Origin: Branchinecta lynchi
Taxonomy: Eukaryota; Arthropoda; Branchiopoda; Anostraca; Branchinectidae
Direction: 5' to 3'
NCBI GenBank assembly: GCA_023053575.1
Contig: JAKZAP010000009.1
Span: 18,705,869 to 18,769,868, forward strand
DNA: 64,000 nt
In this document: piece after piece, positions 1-10,230 of the stretch
How the letters are laid out: the number at the start of each line of letters is the position of its first letter
Position numbering within the stretch: position 1 is the first letter of the stretch
Translations under genes and position numbers: made by a program
Notes under the pieces: generated by a model
The model's database searches: none
What the model was told of the DNA's origin: nothing
The model's input: only the letters and a program-made list of their open reading frames with translations

Positions 1-831
1 CTTTTTGCTTCAGTACGACGTTCAGAACGTCTGTGACCGTCTTCACAGTGCAAAATTCTACTATAAAGCGGAAAATCTGAATCTCAACAGAAGCGCGGCT
101 TTTCAGTGGGCAGCGGTAAGCTAGCTGATCACTGTTCACTATACGAACACTTATTTCTCATAAATCTTTTACGTCAAGCATACAACACAGGTACAAGCGC
201 ATAGAGGTACCCGAAATCCGATAGGGAAATTCACTATATGAATCGATTATTCGTGAATAGCGGAGCAACGAGTAACACATTTTCATCGGGTCTTCGAGCC
301 ACTTTAAAGTTTAACCGAAAAGGGCTAGGATACTACGGTCTAGTTACCCATCACTTGTTCGCTTAAGTAATCTTGAAAACCCGATGAAAAAGCGTTAGTT
401 TGTTTTTCTGATATTTCCAAATAATCGATTATCCCATTGTGCTTGCCGCTCTCCCCGTTTTTGTGATATCTCTATGGTACCTGGAACATTTGGCAACAAT
501 ACCAGCAGCAAACGAGTAAATAAATTGTGTATCAAATAAACAAAGAAGTGTCTGCAGTCTGCAGTGCCAAAAACTAGGGCTAGATAGTGATGTGTCTTGT
601 GTAGTGATAGTGCAGTGAATTTCGCGGGCGAATTGTGGACGGATTCACCATGGGAAAGCGTCCACATTCCCAACGTCCCTACTGAAGACTACTGTGGACA
701 GAATGAAAATCCCCAATAGGTGTTGTAATAATTCAATGTATTTGAATCTAAGATGTAAAAATAAGTTGCCTTTTCAGTTAAACTTTAAGTGAATGAGTGG
801 CCTTTCTCAGCCCTTTTCAGTTAAACTTTAA
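1..831. mobile_element. Repeat family C, copy 1 (cut by the window edge)
   Basis: This is a close relative of 44741-45196. Shared landmarks include GACGTTCAGAA, CTTCACA, GCGGCTTTTCA, GAACACTTATTT, CATAGAGGTACC, a GAATAGCGGAGCAACGA block and CATTTTCATCGG. The right end carries CTTTTCAGTTAAACTTTAA twice, near 770-790 and 811-831. The inverted counterpart AAGTTTAACTGAAAAG starts other copies, so the element has terminal inverted repeats. No coding capacity was seen. It overlies the region downstream of the KChIP-like stop codon. Confidence 0.65.
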
Positions 832-1002
832 AGTCAAAGCGTTATCGCGTGGCATTCGGGTTTCTCCGACTAAAGAATAGAGTCTATGGCTGATATTGTA
901 TGTGAATATGGCTTTCATCAAGATGTTCTGTCGTAACTGCCAGATGGGAACTCACGCTATTATGGCAAAGGACGGAAAAAAGACGCCGCTGTTGCTCGGC
1001 GG

Positions 1003-1128
1003 CTAGAGCATTACGTCTTCGATCAGGTCATCAAAAACCGTCAGGGATCTTCGGATGACTTCGTCTTGTAAACAGCAGGAGAGAAACTCGTCCCAACTGA
1101 TCACACCGTCTCTATTTGTATCCATCTT
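1003..1128 (-). CDS. KCNIP-like: KChIP-like gene, terminal coding exon (EF-hand 4 and C-terminus)
   Basis: The exon follows a long pyrimidine tract and CAG acceptor (AG at 1130-1129). It encodes 41 residues and a TAG stop (1005-1003). The peptide starts KMDTNRDGVISWDEF, a canonical EF-hand 4 loop (DTNRDGVISWDE: D1, N3, D5, G6, I8, D11, E12). It continues to RRSLTVFDDLIEDVML, the counterpart of the KChIP ending xxSLQLFxNVx. It starts in phase 0, matching the FFQ|KMD exon junction of KChIP genes, so intron 3 fits the family exactly. A clean AATAAA for the minus strand is not obvious between 1 and 1000, where repeat C fills the presumed 3' UTR and downstream flank. Confidence 0.9.
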   Translation of the reverse strand, partial: KMDTNRDGVISWDEFLSCCLQDEVIRRSLTVFDDLIEDVML

Positions 1129-1593
1129 CTGGAAGAAAAAAGAAGTTCAGGGGAAGGGAAGGCCAAGTCAATGTCTGGTAACATCTTATCTGAACGTTAA
1201 AGGACCCCTCGCACTATGTACTGTTCCACTTATAGTATTTAAAATCTTTGAATACTTTAAAACTAGTCTGCACTTTTAACAAATATTCCGCAGTTTTGGC
1301 TGTTTCAACCCTTTTCCGAGACCCGTTGACTTACAGCGAAAACAGGGAAACATCGAAAAGTTCTCGCAGACAACCGTCGACACCGTGATACACATCGAAG
1401 GTATCAAAACACGGCAAGTGAAAAATCAGCGTGGTTTAGTTAGACAGTTAGACAGAATGAATGAAGAAGACAGAAATTGGGGTCTCCGGTTTTAGAAATG
1501 TATGGAGTGATTATGGAAGTAGGTTGCGTTAGTATTATAGGCTGATTATAGGTAAGACAGGTCCTTTAACTGAACATCACACCGTCTCTGAAT
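1129..1593. other. Intronic sequence with no recognised feature
   Basis: Mixed AT-rich sequence between the terminal exon and a family A end. Nothing with protein similarity or clear repeat structure was seen. Confidence 0.4.
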
Positions 1594-1660
1594 TAAACAA
1601 GAGGTGAAAGTTCATATGGCACTTGCAAGAATAGGCAACTTGTTGGCAGGAGTTTTTTGT
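1594..1660 (-). mobile_element. Family A 3'-terminal fragment
   Basis: ACAAGAGGTGAAAGTTCAT followed by ATGGCACTTGCAAG is the reverse complement of the family A 3' hairpin end (CAAGTGCCATATGAGC...CTCTTGT). Only the terminus is present; no core follows. Confidence 0.55.
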
Positions 1661-1724
1661 TCGGGAACTTTGTACAGAGTCGAATATTATCTTATTATAC
1701 ACTAGTAAGTAAAAAGTAGACTCC

Positions 1725-2800
1725 TTGAACATTTTCCCCGTTAAAATACAAAAACAGACTAATCGTCTGAGAAAACCACGTTCAGATATTGAACCAGCAT
1801 GTGTGTTTACCCCTATAAGTCATGTCTGTTTTGACAAAACATTTCCTGCCACTTCTGACAATTTCACGGTTTCGGCCGAATTCCGGAACTACTTGTCCGG
1901 CGAAAAAAGAAAGCTAAAAAACGAACTCAGCGTATCTTCTTTCCCCAGTACTGAACATGTAATCAACTTCAAATAAAAATTCAACTTATAACAAATTTTC
2001 CGGCTCCCGCCGGATTCCGGTTGAACTATATGTCCGGGTAAAAAATGATTGTCATACAAGGATTCATCATCTCTTTACCCCTAAATCGAATATCTAATCA
2101 ACCACAAATTAAAACTCTAACTTTTAACAGTTTTCGGTTTTGGCCGGATTCCGGGTGAACTACTTGTCTGGGTAGAAAATCGTTTTCAAATAAGTGTTCA
2201 ACATGTCTTCTTACTCCTAAATCGAACATCTAATCAACTTCAAATTAAACTTTTACTTTTAACAGACTTTCCGGTTTTGGCCGGATTCGGGGCTAACTAC
2301 TTGTCCGGCGAAAAAACGGTTTTCACCGTCGTGCTAAGCATGTCTTCTTACCCCTAAATCTAATTAACTTCAAATAAAACTTTTACTTTTAACACAATTT
2401 CCGGTTTTGGACGGATTCCAGGCGAACTACTTTTCCGATGACAAAATGGTTTTACCATCGTATTCAACATGTCTTCTTACCCCATAATCGACTATCACAT
2501 TATCTATTTAAAAATATTTCATTTGCCCCTTAATTTAAACCCCCACCCCTAAATGTAGGGAACATTGTAGGGAACATAGGGAAAATGTATACGAACTTGA
2601 CCTTACTCTTGTAGGGAACATAGGAAAAATGTATACGACCTTGACCTTACTCTTGACCCAAAGAATCCTCACACCAAGTTTCAACAAAATATCTCAATCC
2701 TTTCGAGAGTTATAGTGCGCACAGACGGACAACTTTTGCGATGTCATAGGTATCCCGCCACTTACGTTTTAGGATCCAAAAAGGATTTTATTGTTGAACT
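1725..2800 (+). mobile_element. Family B element, copy 1
   Basis: Several direct repeats of ~130-135 bp carry the core TTTCCGGTTTTGGCCGGATT, CGAACTACTTGTCCGG, TCTTCTTACCCCTAAATCGA and CTAATCAACTTCAAAT. A CCCCTTAATTTAAACCCCC segment follows, then a terminus with ACAGACGGACAACTTTTGCG and GGTATCCCGCCACTTACG. The ACAGACGGACA piece is a remnant of a (GTCY)n tract, as in family A. No ORF of substance. Other copies lie near 27.3-32.05, 49.5-52.4 and 52.6-53.2 kb. Confidence 0.6.
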
Positions 2801-2896
2801 TGGCTGTATTGATGTGGACTTTAAAGGCGCTAGAAATGCATCTTATTTTTATGGCACTTGCCCTTCGGCCAAGTGCCATATAGCGATCGCAATTTC

Positions 2897-2973
2897 TGTC
2901 CGTCCGTCGGTCTGTCGGTCTGTCGGTCTGTCGGTCTGTCGGTCTGTCGGTCTGTCGGTCTGTCGGTCTGTCC
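2897..2973 (+). repeat. (GTCY)n microsatellite in family A copy 1
   Basis: A run of GTCC/GTCG/GTCT tetranucleotides, mostly alternating GTCG and GTCT. It is the longest of the window's (GTCY)n tracts; others lie near 7317, 25041 (minus), 34850 (minus), 37899 (minus, remnant), 54134 and 62967. All occur at the same place in family A. Confidence 0.9.
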
Positions 2974-3039
2974 AGGTTTTGCTAGTTCGGGCACTTCCAG
3001 ATAAGCTAGGACGATAAAACTTGGCAAGCGTATCAAGGA

Positions 3040-4733
3040 CCCCAAATGATTAAGTTGGAAATAGTCACTTCCCCGATCCGAGCACCGTGGGGGGAGTGGA
3101 GGGAGGGGGAATCCGGAATCTTGAGGTATTTTTAACTTTTGAACGGGTGATCGGATCTCGATGAAACTTGATATTTGGAACGACCTCATGCCTCAGACGA
3201 CCCACTTAAAATCCGGACCGGATCCGGTGACTTTTGGGGGGAGCTGGAGGGGGCAACCGGAAATCATGGGAAACGCTATGAGTGGAGGGATCGAGATGAA
3301 ACTTGGTGGGAAGACACCTAGCAAACACTAGATATATCATTGACATAACCGAGCCGATTCGGGCACTGTGGGGGGGAGTGGAGGGAGGGGGAATCCGGAA
3401 CCTTGAGGTATTTATAACTTTTGAACGGGTGATCGGATCTCGATGGAACTTGATATTTGGAAAGACCTCATGCCTCAGACGACGTACTTAAAATCCGGAC
3501 CGGATCCGGTGACTTTTGGGGGGAGCTGGAGGGGGCAACCGGAAATCTTGGGAAACGCTATGAGTGGAGGGATCGAGATGAAACTTGGTGGGAAGACACC
3601 TAGCAAACACTGGATAAATCATTGACGTAACCGAGCCGATTCTGGTACTGTGGGGGGAGTGGAGGGAGGGGAATCCGGAATCTTGAGGTATTTATAACTT
3701 TTGAACGGGTGATCGGATCTCGATGGAACTTGATATTTGGAAAGACCTCATGCCTCAGACGACCCACTTAAAATCCGGACCAGATCCGGTGACTTTTGGG
3801 GGGAGCTGGAGGAGGCAACCGGAAATCTTGGGAAACGGTATGAGTGGAGGGGTCGAGATGAAACTTGGTGGGAAGACACCTAGTAAACACTAGATACATC
3901 ATTGACATGACCGAGCCGATTCGGGCACTGTCGGGGGAGTGGAGGGAGGGGAATCCGGAATCTTGAGGTATTTATAACTTTTTAACGGGTTACCGGATCT
4001 CGATGAAACTTGATATTTGGAACGACCTCATGCCTCAGACGACCCACTTAAAATCCGGACCGGATCCGGTGACTTTTGGGGGGAGCTGGAGGGGGAAACC
4101 GGAAATCTTGGGAAACGCTGTGAGTGGAGGGATCGAGATGAAACTTGGTGAGAAGATACATCATTGACATAACCGAGCCAATTCGGGCACTGTGGGGGGA
4201 GTGGAGGGAGGGGGAATCCGGAATCTTGAGGTATTTATAACTTTTGAACGGGTGATCGGATCTCGATGGAACTTGATATTTGGAAAGGCCTCATGCCTCA
4301 GACGACCTACTTAAAATCCGGACCGGATCCGGTGACTTTTGGGGGAGCTGGAGGGGTTAACCGGAAATCTTGGGAAACGCTATGAGTGGAGGGATCGAGA
4401 TGAAACTTGGTGGTAAGACACCTAGCAAACACTAGATACATCATTGACATGACCGAGCCGATTCAGGCACTGTTGGGGGAGTGGAGGGAGGGGGAATCCG
4501 GAATCTTGAGGTATTTATAACTTTTGAACGGGTGACCGGATCTCGATGAAACTTGATATTTGGAAAGACCTCATGCCTCAGACGACCCACTTAAAATCCG
4601 GACCGGATCCGGTGACTTTTGGGGGGAGCTGGAGGGGAGAACCGGAAATATTGGAAAACGCTATGAGTGGAGGGATCGAGATGAAACTTGGTGGGAAGAC
4701 ACCTAGCAAAGCACTAGATATATCATTGACATA
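3040..4733 (+). repeat. 281-bp tandem array forming the core of family A copy 1
   Basis: About six head-to-tail units. The marker CCGAGCC(G/A)ATTC recurs at 3350, 3631, 3911, 4172 and 4452, giving spacings of about 281, 280, 261 and 280. Each unit is itself two diverged halves of roughly 140 bp: both have a GAAACTTG box, a GGGGGGAG(T/C)TGGAGGG purine run and a CCGGAAT/CCGGAAAT box. Short open frames here repeat with the unit and are not genes. Confidence 0.85.
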
Positions 4734-4790
4734 ACCGAGCCGTGCCTACTCGTAACAAGTGCCATATGAGCTCGTAGCTCTTGTTTTTTT

Positions 4791-5289
4791 ATTATTTTTT
4801 TATTTTTTATTTTTTTTTTACCTAACTTTTAAAATTAAACCCATATTTTATTTACTATTCTTTCCCCTAATACTTGGCAAATAATTCTCTCATTTGTATT
4901 TTGTAAAAAAAATTCTTTAACTACATTTCCTTTTTTTTTTTTTTTTTTTTTACTTATAATTCAAATCTACTAATATTAAACCCACCTCCACTCATCTCAA
5001 TAACATTCTTTTTCCTTTACTCAAATTTAACTTTAATTTAATTTACCTTTTGAGCAGTCAAACTATAGTCTAATAACGAAGAATAGGGCAAACCACAAAA
5101 AAACGAAAAAAAGCACATCGATATCTCAGGGTGCCCTTCCGTCATAGGGCACCCCTTCCATCGCAGCCACTATTACAACTCTTTAAACCAACAAAAAACC
5201 CTATTTTTCTTTACTAAACCAAACAACCCCCCTCCCTATACCAAAAATTAAATAAAAATTAAAAATAAATGCATCTTTAAGCAAAACCC
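4791..5289. other. AT-rich intronic spacer with T-runs
   Basis: Low-complexity T-runs (about 4783-4820 and 4930-4955) and A/T-rich sequence. One short inverted stretch, GGTGCCC...GGGCACC near 5129-5152, is visible. No gene seen. Confidence 0.5.
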
Positions 5290-5619
5290 TTGAGGCAAAA
5301 ACGATAGCAGGTTCTTAGGGATCATTGATATATACCGTTTGGTCAAAAGTAGAATCCTTGTGGCACAAATGATCATGAGTTGAGATGTAGCGCTTGACAA
5401 AAAGTACTTTTCGACCTTGCGGTGAAGATGCGCACGTTAAGGGAGCTAGAACCTCATTTGTAAGCGAAACCCTTGAGGCAAAAATGGTAATGGTCTCATG
5501 GGAATCATGAAAATGCAAATTTGGCTTAAAAGTATTTTTCTTTGCGGTCATGATTGGTACTTTAAGGAATGGTCGGATTTGGAAAGTTCTAAGCCAATCT
5601 TGCCGAAATTGCAACTCCA
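5290..5619 (+). repeat. Repeat D, copy 1
   Basis: Shares ordered blocks with 18610-18856: GCAAAACCCTT(G/A)AGGCAAAAA, ATGATC, AAGTATTTTTCTT, TGCGGTCA, GGTACTTTAAGGAAT and GTCGGATTTGGAAAG. A weaker related piece lies near 15070-15190. Non-coding, function unknown. Confidence 0.55.
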
Positions 5620-5628
5620 CTGTATTTG

Positions 5629-6526
5629 GTCTCCGGTCAATTCGTCACAGGACAATTTGTCACAAGGATACTTCGTCACAAGGACAATTCATCACAAGGA
5701 CAATTCGTCATACGGACATTTCGTCACAGAGAGCCTGATTCCAAGTTTGGATTTCGTTTATAAGCTATATATTATAAAATACTCAGTTACATTAAAATAG
5801 TACGGCTATATAATACATTAGAACATTTATTTATGAGCAATTTCCCGCATCTGTTCGAGTACGTCAATTTGACTAGACGAATATCTCCCTACTATGGTTT
5901 TCAGTCGCAGGTTAGTCTTTGTACTTCCACTTCTTGGGTGGGTTCGGGCACCCAGCAACAAATCCTTCAATACTCATTTGTGTTTTGACCTGCTCCGGCA
6001 GCAGAAACGAAATGAATATACAAATGTTTGGATGAGCTGCTCCAACATGCTTTTAAATGCTAAATGCCATCCTTCAAATTGTTGTTAGTCGTAGGAAGGT
6101 CAAAGACGTTCCAAACAGGGATATGAAAGAAAGCATTTCTGCTTGCCCTGATGGCCTGTGATGTTCTTCCTATGTAAGTGTCTTCAAAGTAGTCGAGGAT
6201 TGGATATACTTCAGATGGACAGATATGAACATAGCGGTCGAACGCTGATGGGATATCCACCATTGGGAGAAAAGCCAAAGATGTCAGCATTCTCATGGTG
6301 AGAGCAAAATCGCTGCAAGACGAATACTTCTCGAGAACATCGCACTTCTCGAGAACATGGCATTTTTTATTTTTATCCAAACTACCTTTGTAATAGCAAA
6401 TTTCCTCAAATATGACGAACTCTCCTAGTGACGAATTGTCCTGTGACGAATAGTCCTTGTGACCAATTGTCATGTGACGAATTGTCCCTGTGACTAACTG
6501 TCCGTGTGACGAATTGTCTTAGAATC
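5629..6526 (-). mobile_element. Mutator-like (MULE) element relic with iterated terminal repeats
   Basis: The left end is an array of ~16-bp units, GACAATTCGTCACAAG, at 5638-5735. The right end is the same array inverted, GACGAATTGTCC..., at about 6410-6515. The candidate target duplication CTGTATTT occurs at 5620-5627 and 6527-6534, within the 8-9 bp expected of MULEs. The interior keeps the C-terminal part of a transposase on the minus strand. At about 0.9 kb it is a deleted copy of a longer element. Confidence 0.6.
5910..6360 (-). pseudogene. MULE transposase C-terminal fragment, frameshifted
   Basis: The minus strand reads FALTMRMLTSLAFLP, AFDRYV, then YFEDTYIGR, WNVFDLPTTNN (6360 to ~6075). 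This is the arrangement that follows the catalytic domain in FLYWCH-associated MULE transposases, where a YFEDTYIGR-like motif and an LPRTNN motif are conserved. After a frame change near 6060 it continues HVGAAHPNICIFI and NPPKKWKYKD, ending at a stop near 5913. This matches the usual HPNIWxF...PPxKKxKYxD ending. The catalytic DDE residues lie in the missing N-terminal part, so no activity is possible. Confidence 0.65.
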
Positions 6527-6534
6527 CTGTATTT

Positions 6535-6845
6535 CACCTTGACAATATCACAATTATTCGCAATCTCTCTAGAATGATTGATTTACCACTACTTGCTTAT
6601 TTAACTGCTTGCTTGTTCGAACAAAGGCTTTGCCATCAAACAGAAATAACACAATAGACGTGCACCACACCAGTATTTCGTCGCAAGGAAACGTAGTAAT
6701 TGCGTTGTAGCGATAGGGAAGAGTTCTGGCGTGTCAGAACTGCGCGTAAGATCGCATAGAGGCCATCTAGCGTTTCAGAAATGCATATACCCTGGTAGTT
6801 TTGTTTGGCCAGAGGCCGCTGACACTTGCCATATTATTCTAAAAC
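6535..6845. other. Intronic sequence with no recognised feature
   Basis: About 300 bases between the MULE relic and family A copy 2. No repeat partner or coding signal noticed. Confidence 0.35.
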
Positions 6846-7415
6846 CCTTCGACCTACGATTGCTCTAGCTCTCTCCGAACGAATTTAAGCAAAGAATGAC
6901 TCATCCACGAGCAGAGCTATACTAGTGTGAAGAAAGAATCCCTCATCCACGCGCAGAGCTTGACTATTGTGAAGAAAGGGGTAGGGGTTTGACAAAAACC
7001 TAGAAAAAGCGTTTCAAGAGATTTCAGGTGTCCCCCCCAGCCCCCCCCCCCCAGTTATTGGATCCGATCCGAGTTTGACAATGAATATCCAAGACACTTG
7101 TTCTTGGTACCTGTCAAGTTTAATGCACGCCCGATTATCCGTTCCAAAGCTATGAATATTACTAATTTCCGGATTCCCCATCTTGCCACTCCCCACTGAT
7201 GGTCGGATCGGGGAAGTGATTATTTTCAAGTTAATCCGGTTGGGTCCCTGATATGCGTGCCAAGTTTTATCGTCCTAGGTCATGTGGAAGTGCCCAAACT
7301 AGCAAAATGTGGCCAGACCGCCAGACCGCCAGACAGACAGACATTAAGATCGCTATATGGCACTTGAGTAAGCTCACTTGAGTAAGCTCACTTGAGTAAG
7401 CTCAAGTGCCATAAA
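6846..7415 (-). mobile_element. Family A element, copy 2 (short)
   Basis: On the minus strand it starts with TTTTTTATGGCACTTGAGCT, a hairpin stretched by three CTCACTTGAGTAAG direct repeats, TATAGCGATCTTAATGTCTG and a short (GTCY)n run. A core segment follows to about 7015. The outer part, 6846-7010, including TAGAAAAAGCGTTTCAAGAG, reappears inverted at about 63290-63420 beside copy 9. These two copies therefore share an unusual flank or 3' portion and are the closest pair in the window. Confidence 0.6.
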
Positions 7416-8261
7416 AAAAAAGAATACTCGAAAAAAAGAGAAAAATAGAAAACTCGGTTAGAAGGAGATGGGAGCTCCTGTTGGGTGGCGAATGTTTGTA
7501 AACAAGGTATCTTCACCGGTATACCGGTATCTTCAGACGGCTTGAGTTCTCGAGAACGCAATAATTTTGGCCTTCTGACTGGTTCACGTTCCACGTTTGA
7601 AGGAATCCCTTACAAAATATTAAGTAAATTTGACGATGCTTGGTAACGGGTTTGTTTTGGTACAAAAAGGCCAAGACTAGGACTGTTGAAATACAATCGG
7701 AAAGCTATTGGTAAGCCACCCTATTCTTTTTCTGTCTGAAGTTTAAGCTGTTTTAAAGAAAAAGAATGTTATTTTTTTTTTATTTATATGTAATTATTTA
7801 TTCACTGCCAGACATTTCGGCGAAACTGTATTTTCTCCAGAGAAAACTGTCCGAAGCGGCTTATGCGCTTCTGCTTTAGTCAATTTAAGTAACAAAGGCT
7901 ACGCTGCCGCTGCCAAAAACTGCCGCTACGCTGCCAAACGAACAAATCGCATCCGAAGCCGTGCCAGAACTGAGAGAGAGTACTGAAACTCAAAAACTCA
8001 AATCCTGCGTCAACCAATCACGGCGATTGGTGGGGACAGCTGCTCCGGCCCTTCCGCTAGATACACGGCGATTTTGCATCGGCAAGGAGAGTTAGTCATC
8101 AAGAGTATTTGTTGGTCTGTGGTGACATGGCAAGCAAAAACCTACGCAATAACATTCGTGGTTTAAACAGAAAACCGACAGGACTTTCAGTTTTGCAAGG
8201 AACTTTATTTTCTCAGGTTTAGAGGGCACCCATATACAAGGTGCCCGGTGTATATACGCTC
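7416..8261. other. Intronic spacer containing repeat E (7985-8115)
   Basis: Mostly unrecognised sequence. The segment 7985-8115 (AATCACGGCGATTGG, TTCCGCTAGATAC, GCATCGGCAAGGAGAG, TTAGTCATCAAGAG) recurs at 10910-11030 next to exon 3. That gives a direct repeat of about 120 bp within the same intron. Confidence 0.5.
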
Positions 8262-8490
8262 TTTAAAGTTTAACTGAAAAGCCAACTTATTTTTGTATCA
8301 TTTGTCTGAACACACTACATTATTTGGATTCTGCAAAGGGATTTTTTTTATTATCCACTATCTACTGTAGTTATGACGTTCAGAACATCTGCGGCCGTCC
8401 TCACAACAAATTATGTGTTTAATTAATCGGTTATTCGTGAATAGCGACACAACGAAGAAACGCATTTTCAACGGATCTTCAATATAACTT
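8262..8490 (+). mobile_element. Repeat family C, copy 2 (partial)
   Basis: Begins TTTAAAGTTTAACTGAAAAG, continues CCAACTTATTTTTGTATCAT, TATGACGTTCAGAA, then GAATAGCGACACAACGAA and CGCATTTTCA. It lacks the middle and the right inverted terminus found at 44741-45196. Confidence 0.6.
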
Positions 8491-9194
8491 GTGATGCCAC
8501 ACATTCGAGTTAATTTAAAACTCTGTTTTGAACCGCATCGTCCGAATTGAAACTGTTTTAGTCTTGTCTCAGTCTGGCTCGCCAAAAGTTGCGTTTCTTA
8601 TTCGAATGTAGTATCACCCAACAGCGTTTTATTCTTCCAAAAGTTTTGCCTCGCGCCGTTTATTTTTGTCCATTCCAGGTACCCTGCTGTAGTTTCGAAA
8701 CTTAAACTACCAAACTAAGAACTACGTCGATAAGTACTTCAGAGCGTGTTCCATCCTACTTGCCGCAGTTACTACGCGTGACGTCGCGAATTTTGGCTTC
8801 TTGGCGTCAAGGTTGGAACGCATTTTTTAATTTTCGGTAAAATATCACTCCACGGCAGCTACACGGGGTACTCCGGCCAATGACTTTGCGGATATTCGTT
8901 GTTACCAAGCCTACTACGGTCCCGAGCATGGTAAGCAAATATACACTATTAGTTACTATTTCAAGCAGGTTGGAACGGTCAGCGTGGTAACTTGTCGTGA
9001 CGTTGGAATGGAATTAATAACAAATAGTTACTATTGTTAGATGGGTGGAACACTCTCTCAGAGTTTCGGAAACAAGAGCTCAATAAAACGCTAAACAGAA
9101 CAAGAACAAATGCAAATTTCAACGAAACAGAATTGACTTAAGTGTTTTAAATTTAAGCCCGATTTGCTCCTCTTGTCAGCTTACAGGCGAATGA

Positions 9195-9500
9195 TTCGTC
9201 ACTAGCAGAGGCGTTACTATCCACAATTTTTTTTTTTTGGGGGGGGGGAAGGTATTTACCGATTGGCTGGTTATTTTTGTCGACTGTTTTTGCAGATAAG
9301 AACGACAGCTGATTTTAAGAAATACTACTATTTTTAAGAAAAAACGATTACGAGAAACCGACTGTTTAAAAAAAACGACCCTTTCCAAGAGAAAATTAGA
9401 CCGTTTTTATGCAAAATCGCTGCGCTTCGCGCCGACTCGGCTATTTTTTTTTACCAACTGGCCGATAAATTCGGGGGGGGGGGGGGGGGCATCCACACCT
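9195..9500 (-). repeat. Repeat F, copy 2 (iterated AGTCG-A/T-run units)
   Basis: Reverse complement of 39785-40135. A GCAGAGGCGTTACTA end is followed by degenerate ~25-35 bp units of TTCTT..AAACAGTCGATTTTT type, then GCGCCGACTCGGCTATTTTT and CTGGCCGA. Long G-runs adjoin. It lies inside the 2-kb inverted-repeat element. Confidence 0.55.
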
Positions 9501-9649
9501 CCTCCCTAGTCGTGACGTTCCTGGTCACCAGATGATTCACAGTACCGTCCAACCAGCCCTGGATTTCCTAGTGCCCAAGTCTACAGGTATTTATTTGCAA
9601 TTTTAGCTCATTGTAAGTTTTCTCACGTTTCTGGAAGATCCTTCAAGGT

Positions 9650-10230
9650 AACATGAAGGGCTTGTGAGGCAATTCTTTAAATCCGGGTCACCCGTTCAGC
9701 TCTACAGCCATCCACGCGAAAACGCCCCGCCACATGAAGGGCATGTGAGGCAATTCTTTAAATCCCGCTTACCCACAAACAATAACGACAATCCGTTCAT
9801 TGTATTTTCTCTTGCGAGTTAGACCTCAACGTCTGTCCGTCCTGTCCATTCTATAGAGAAGAACGATGAATCAACTCACTGGAGGGGGTGTTTTCGCGTG
9901 GATGGCTGTAGAGCTGAACGGGTGACCCCGTCCACGCGAAAATGAGAAAATCGATCGAGCGTTGAACGGCTGAGGAAGCTGTGTTCCGTCCACGCGAAAA
10001 TGCCCATTGAGCTGGCTGGTAGCATATGAGTGGGAAGGTCCACGCAATATCCCCCTTCAGCTCAACGCTGCCCTCGGAGCGGTGTTGAACGGCAGGCGTC
10101 CATAGAGCTGGACGGCCCACCTGTTCATCCGTATACGCGAAAATGACAAAAAGATCGACGGTATCCACACGAAAATGTCCGTCGAGCTTGACGGGAAGTC
10201 GATGGGACCAGAGCCGTCCATGCGAAAATG
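9650..10230. repeat. Cluster of CCACGCGAAAATG / GAGCTGAACGG motifs
   Basis: CCACGCGAAAA or close variants (TACGCGAAAATG, CCACACGAAAATG, CATGCGAAAATG) occur about six times plus one inverted copy (TTTTCGCGTGG). They alternate with GAGCTGAACGG-like blocks. A 35-bp direct repeat (ACATGAAGGGC.TGTGAGGCAA) sits at 9653 and 9732. Spacing is irregular, so this is a degenerate array rather than a clean satellite. Confidence 0.5.

Larger units (their letters stand above)
2848..4790 (+). mobile_element. Family A (HINE-like) element, copy 1, complete
   Basis: The 5' end is TTTTTATGGCACTTG with a near-perfect hairpin (GGCACTTGCCCTTCGGCCAA pairs within itself), then TATAGCGATCGC and about 19 YGTC repeats. 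A conserved block (GCTAGTTCGGGCACTTCC, then AAACTTGG) and a tandem core follow. The 3' end is CAAGTGCCATATGAGC...CTCTTGTTTTTT. Terminal hairpins, an internal (GTCY)n tract, a tandem core and insertion in a T-run are the known plan of helentron-associated non-autonomous elements; assignment to that class is inference. No replication/helicase gene is present, so it would depend on a partner. Confidence 0.62.

Noticed and set aside
2897..2973. CRISPR-like array
   Set aside because: The repeats are contiguous tetranucleotides without spacers, and the locus is eukaryotic.
3303..4734. Several ~60-codon plus-strand frames with shared peptide text
   Set aside because: They repeat with the 281-bp satellite unit; similarity is due to the DNA repeat, not a protein.
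5638..6515. CRISPR-like array from ~16-bp repeats
   Set aside because: Units are contiguous and inverted at the two ends of a MULE relic; no unique spacers.
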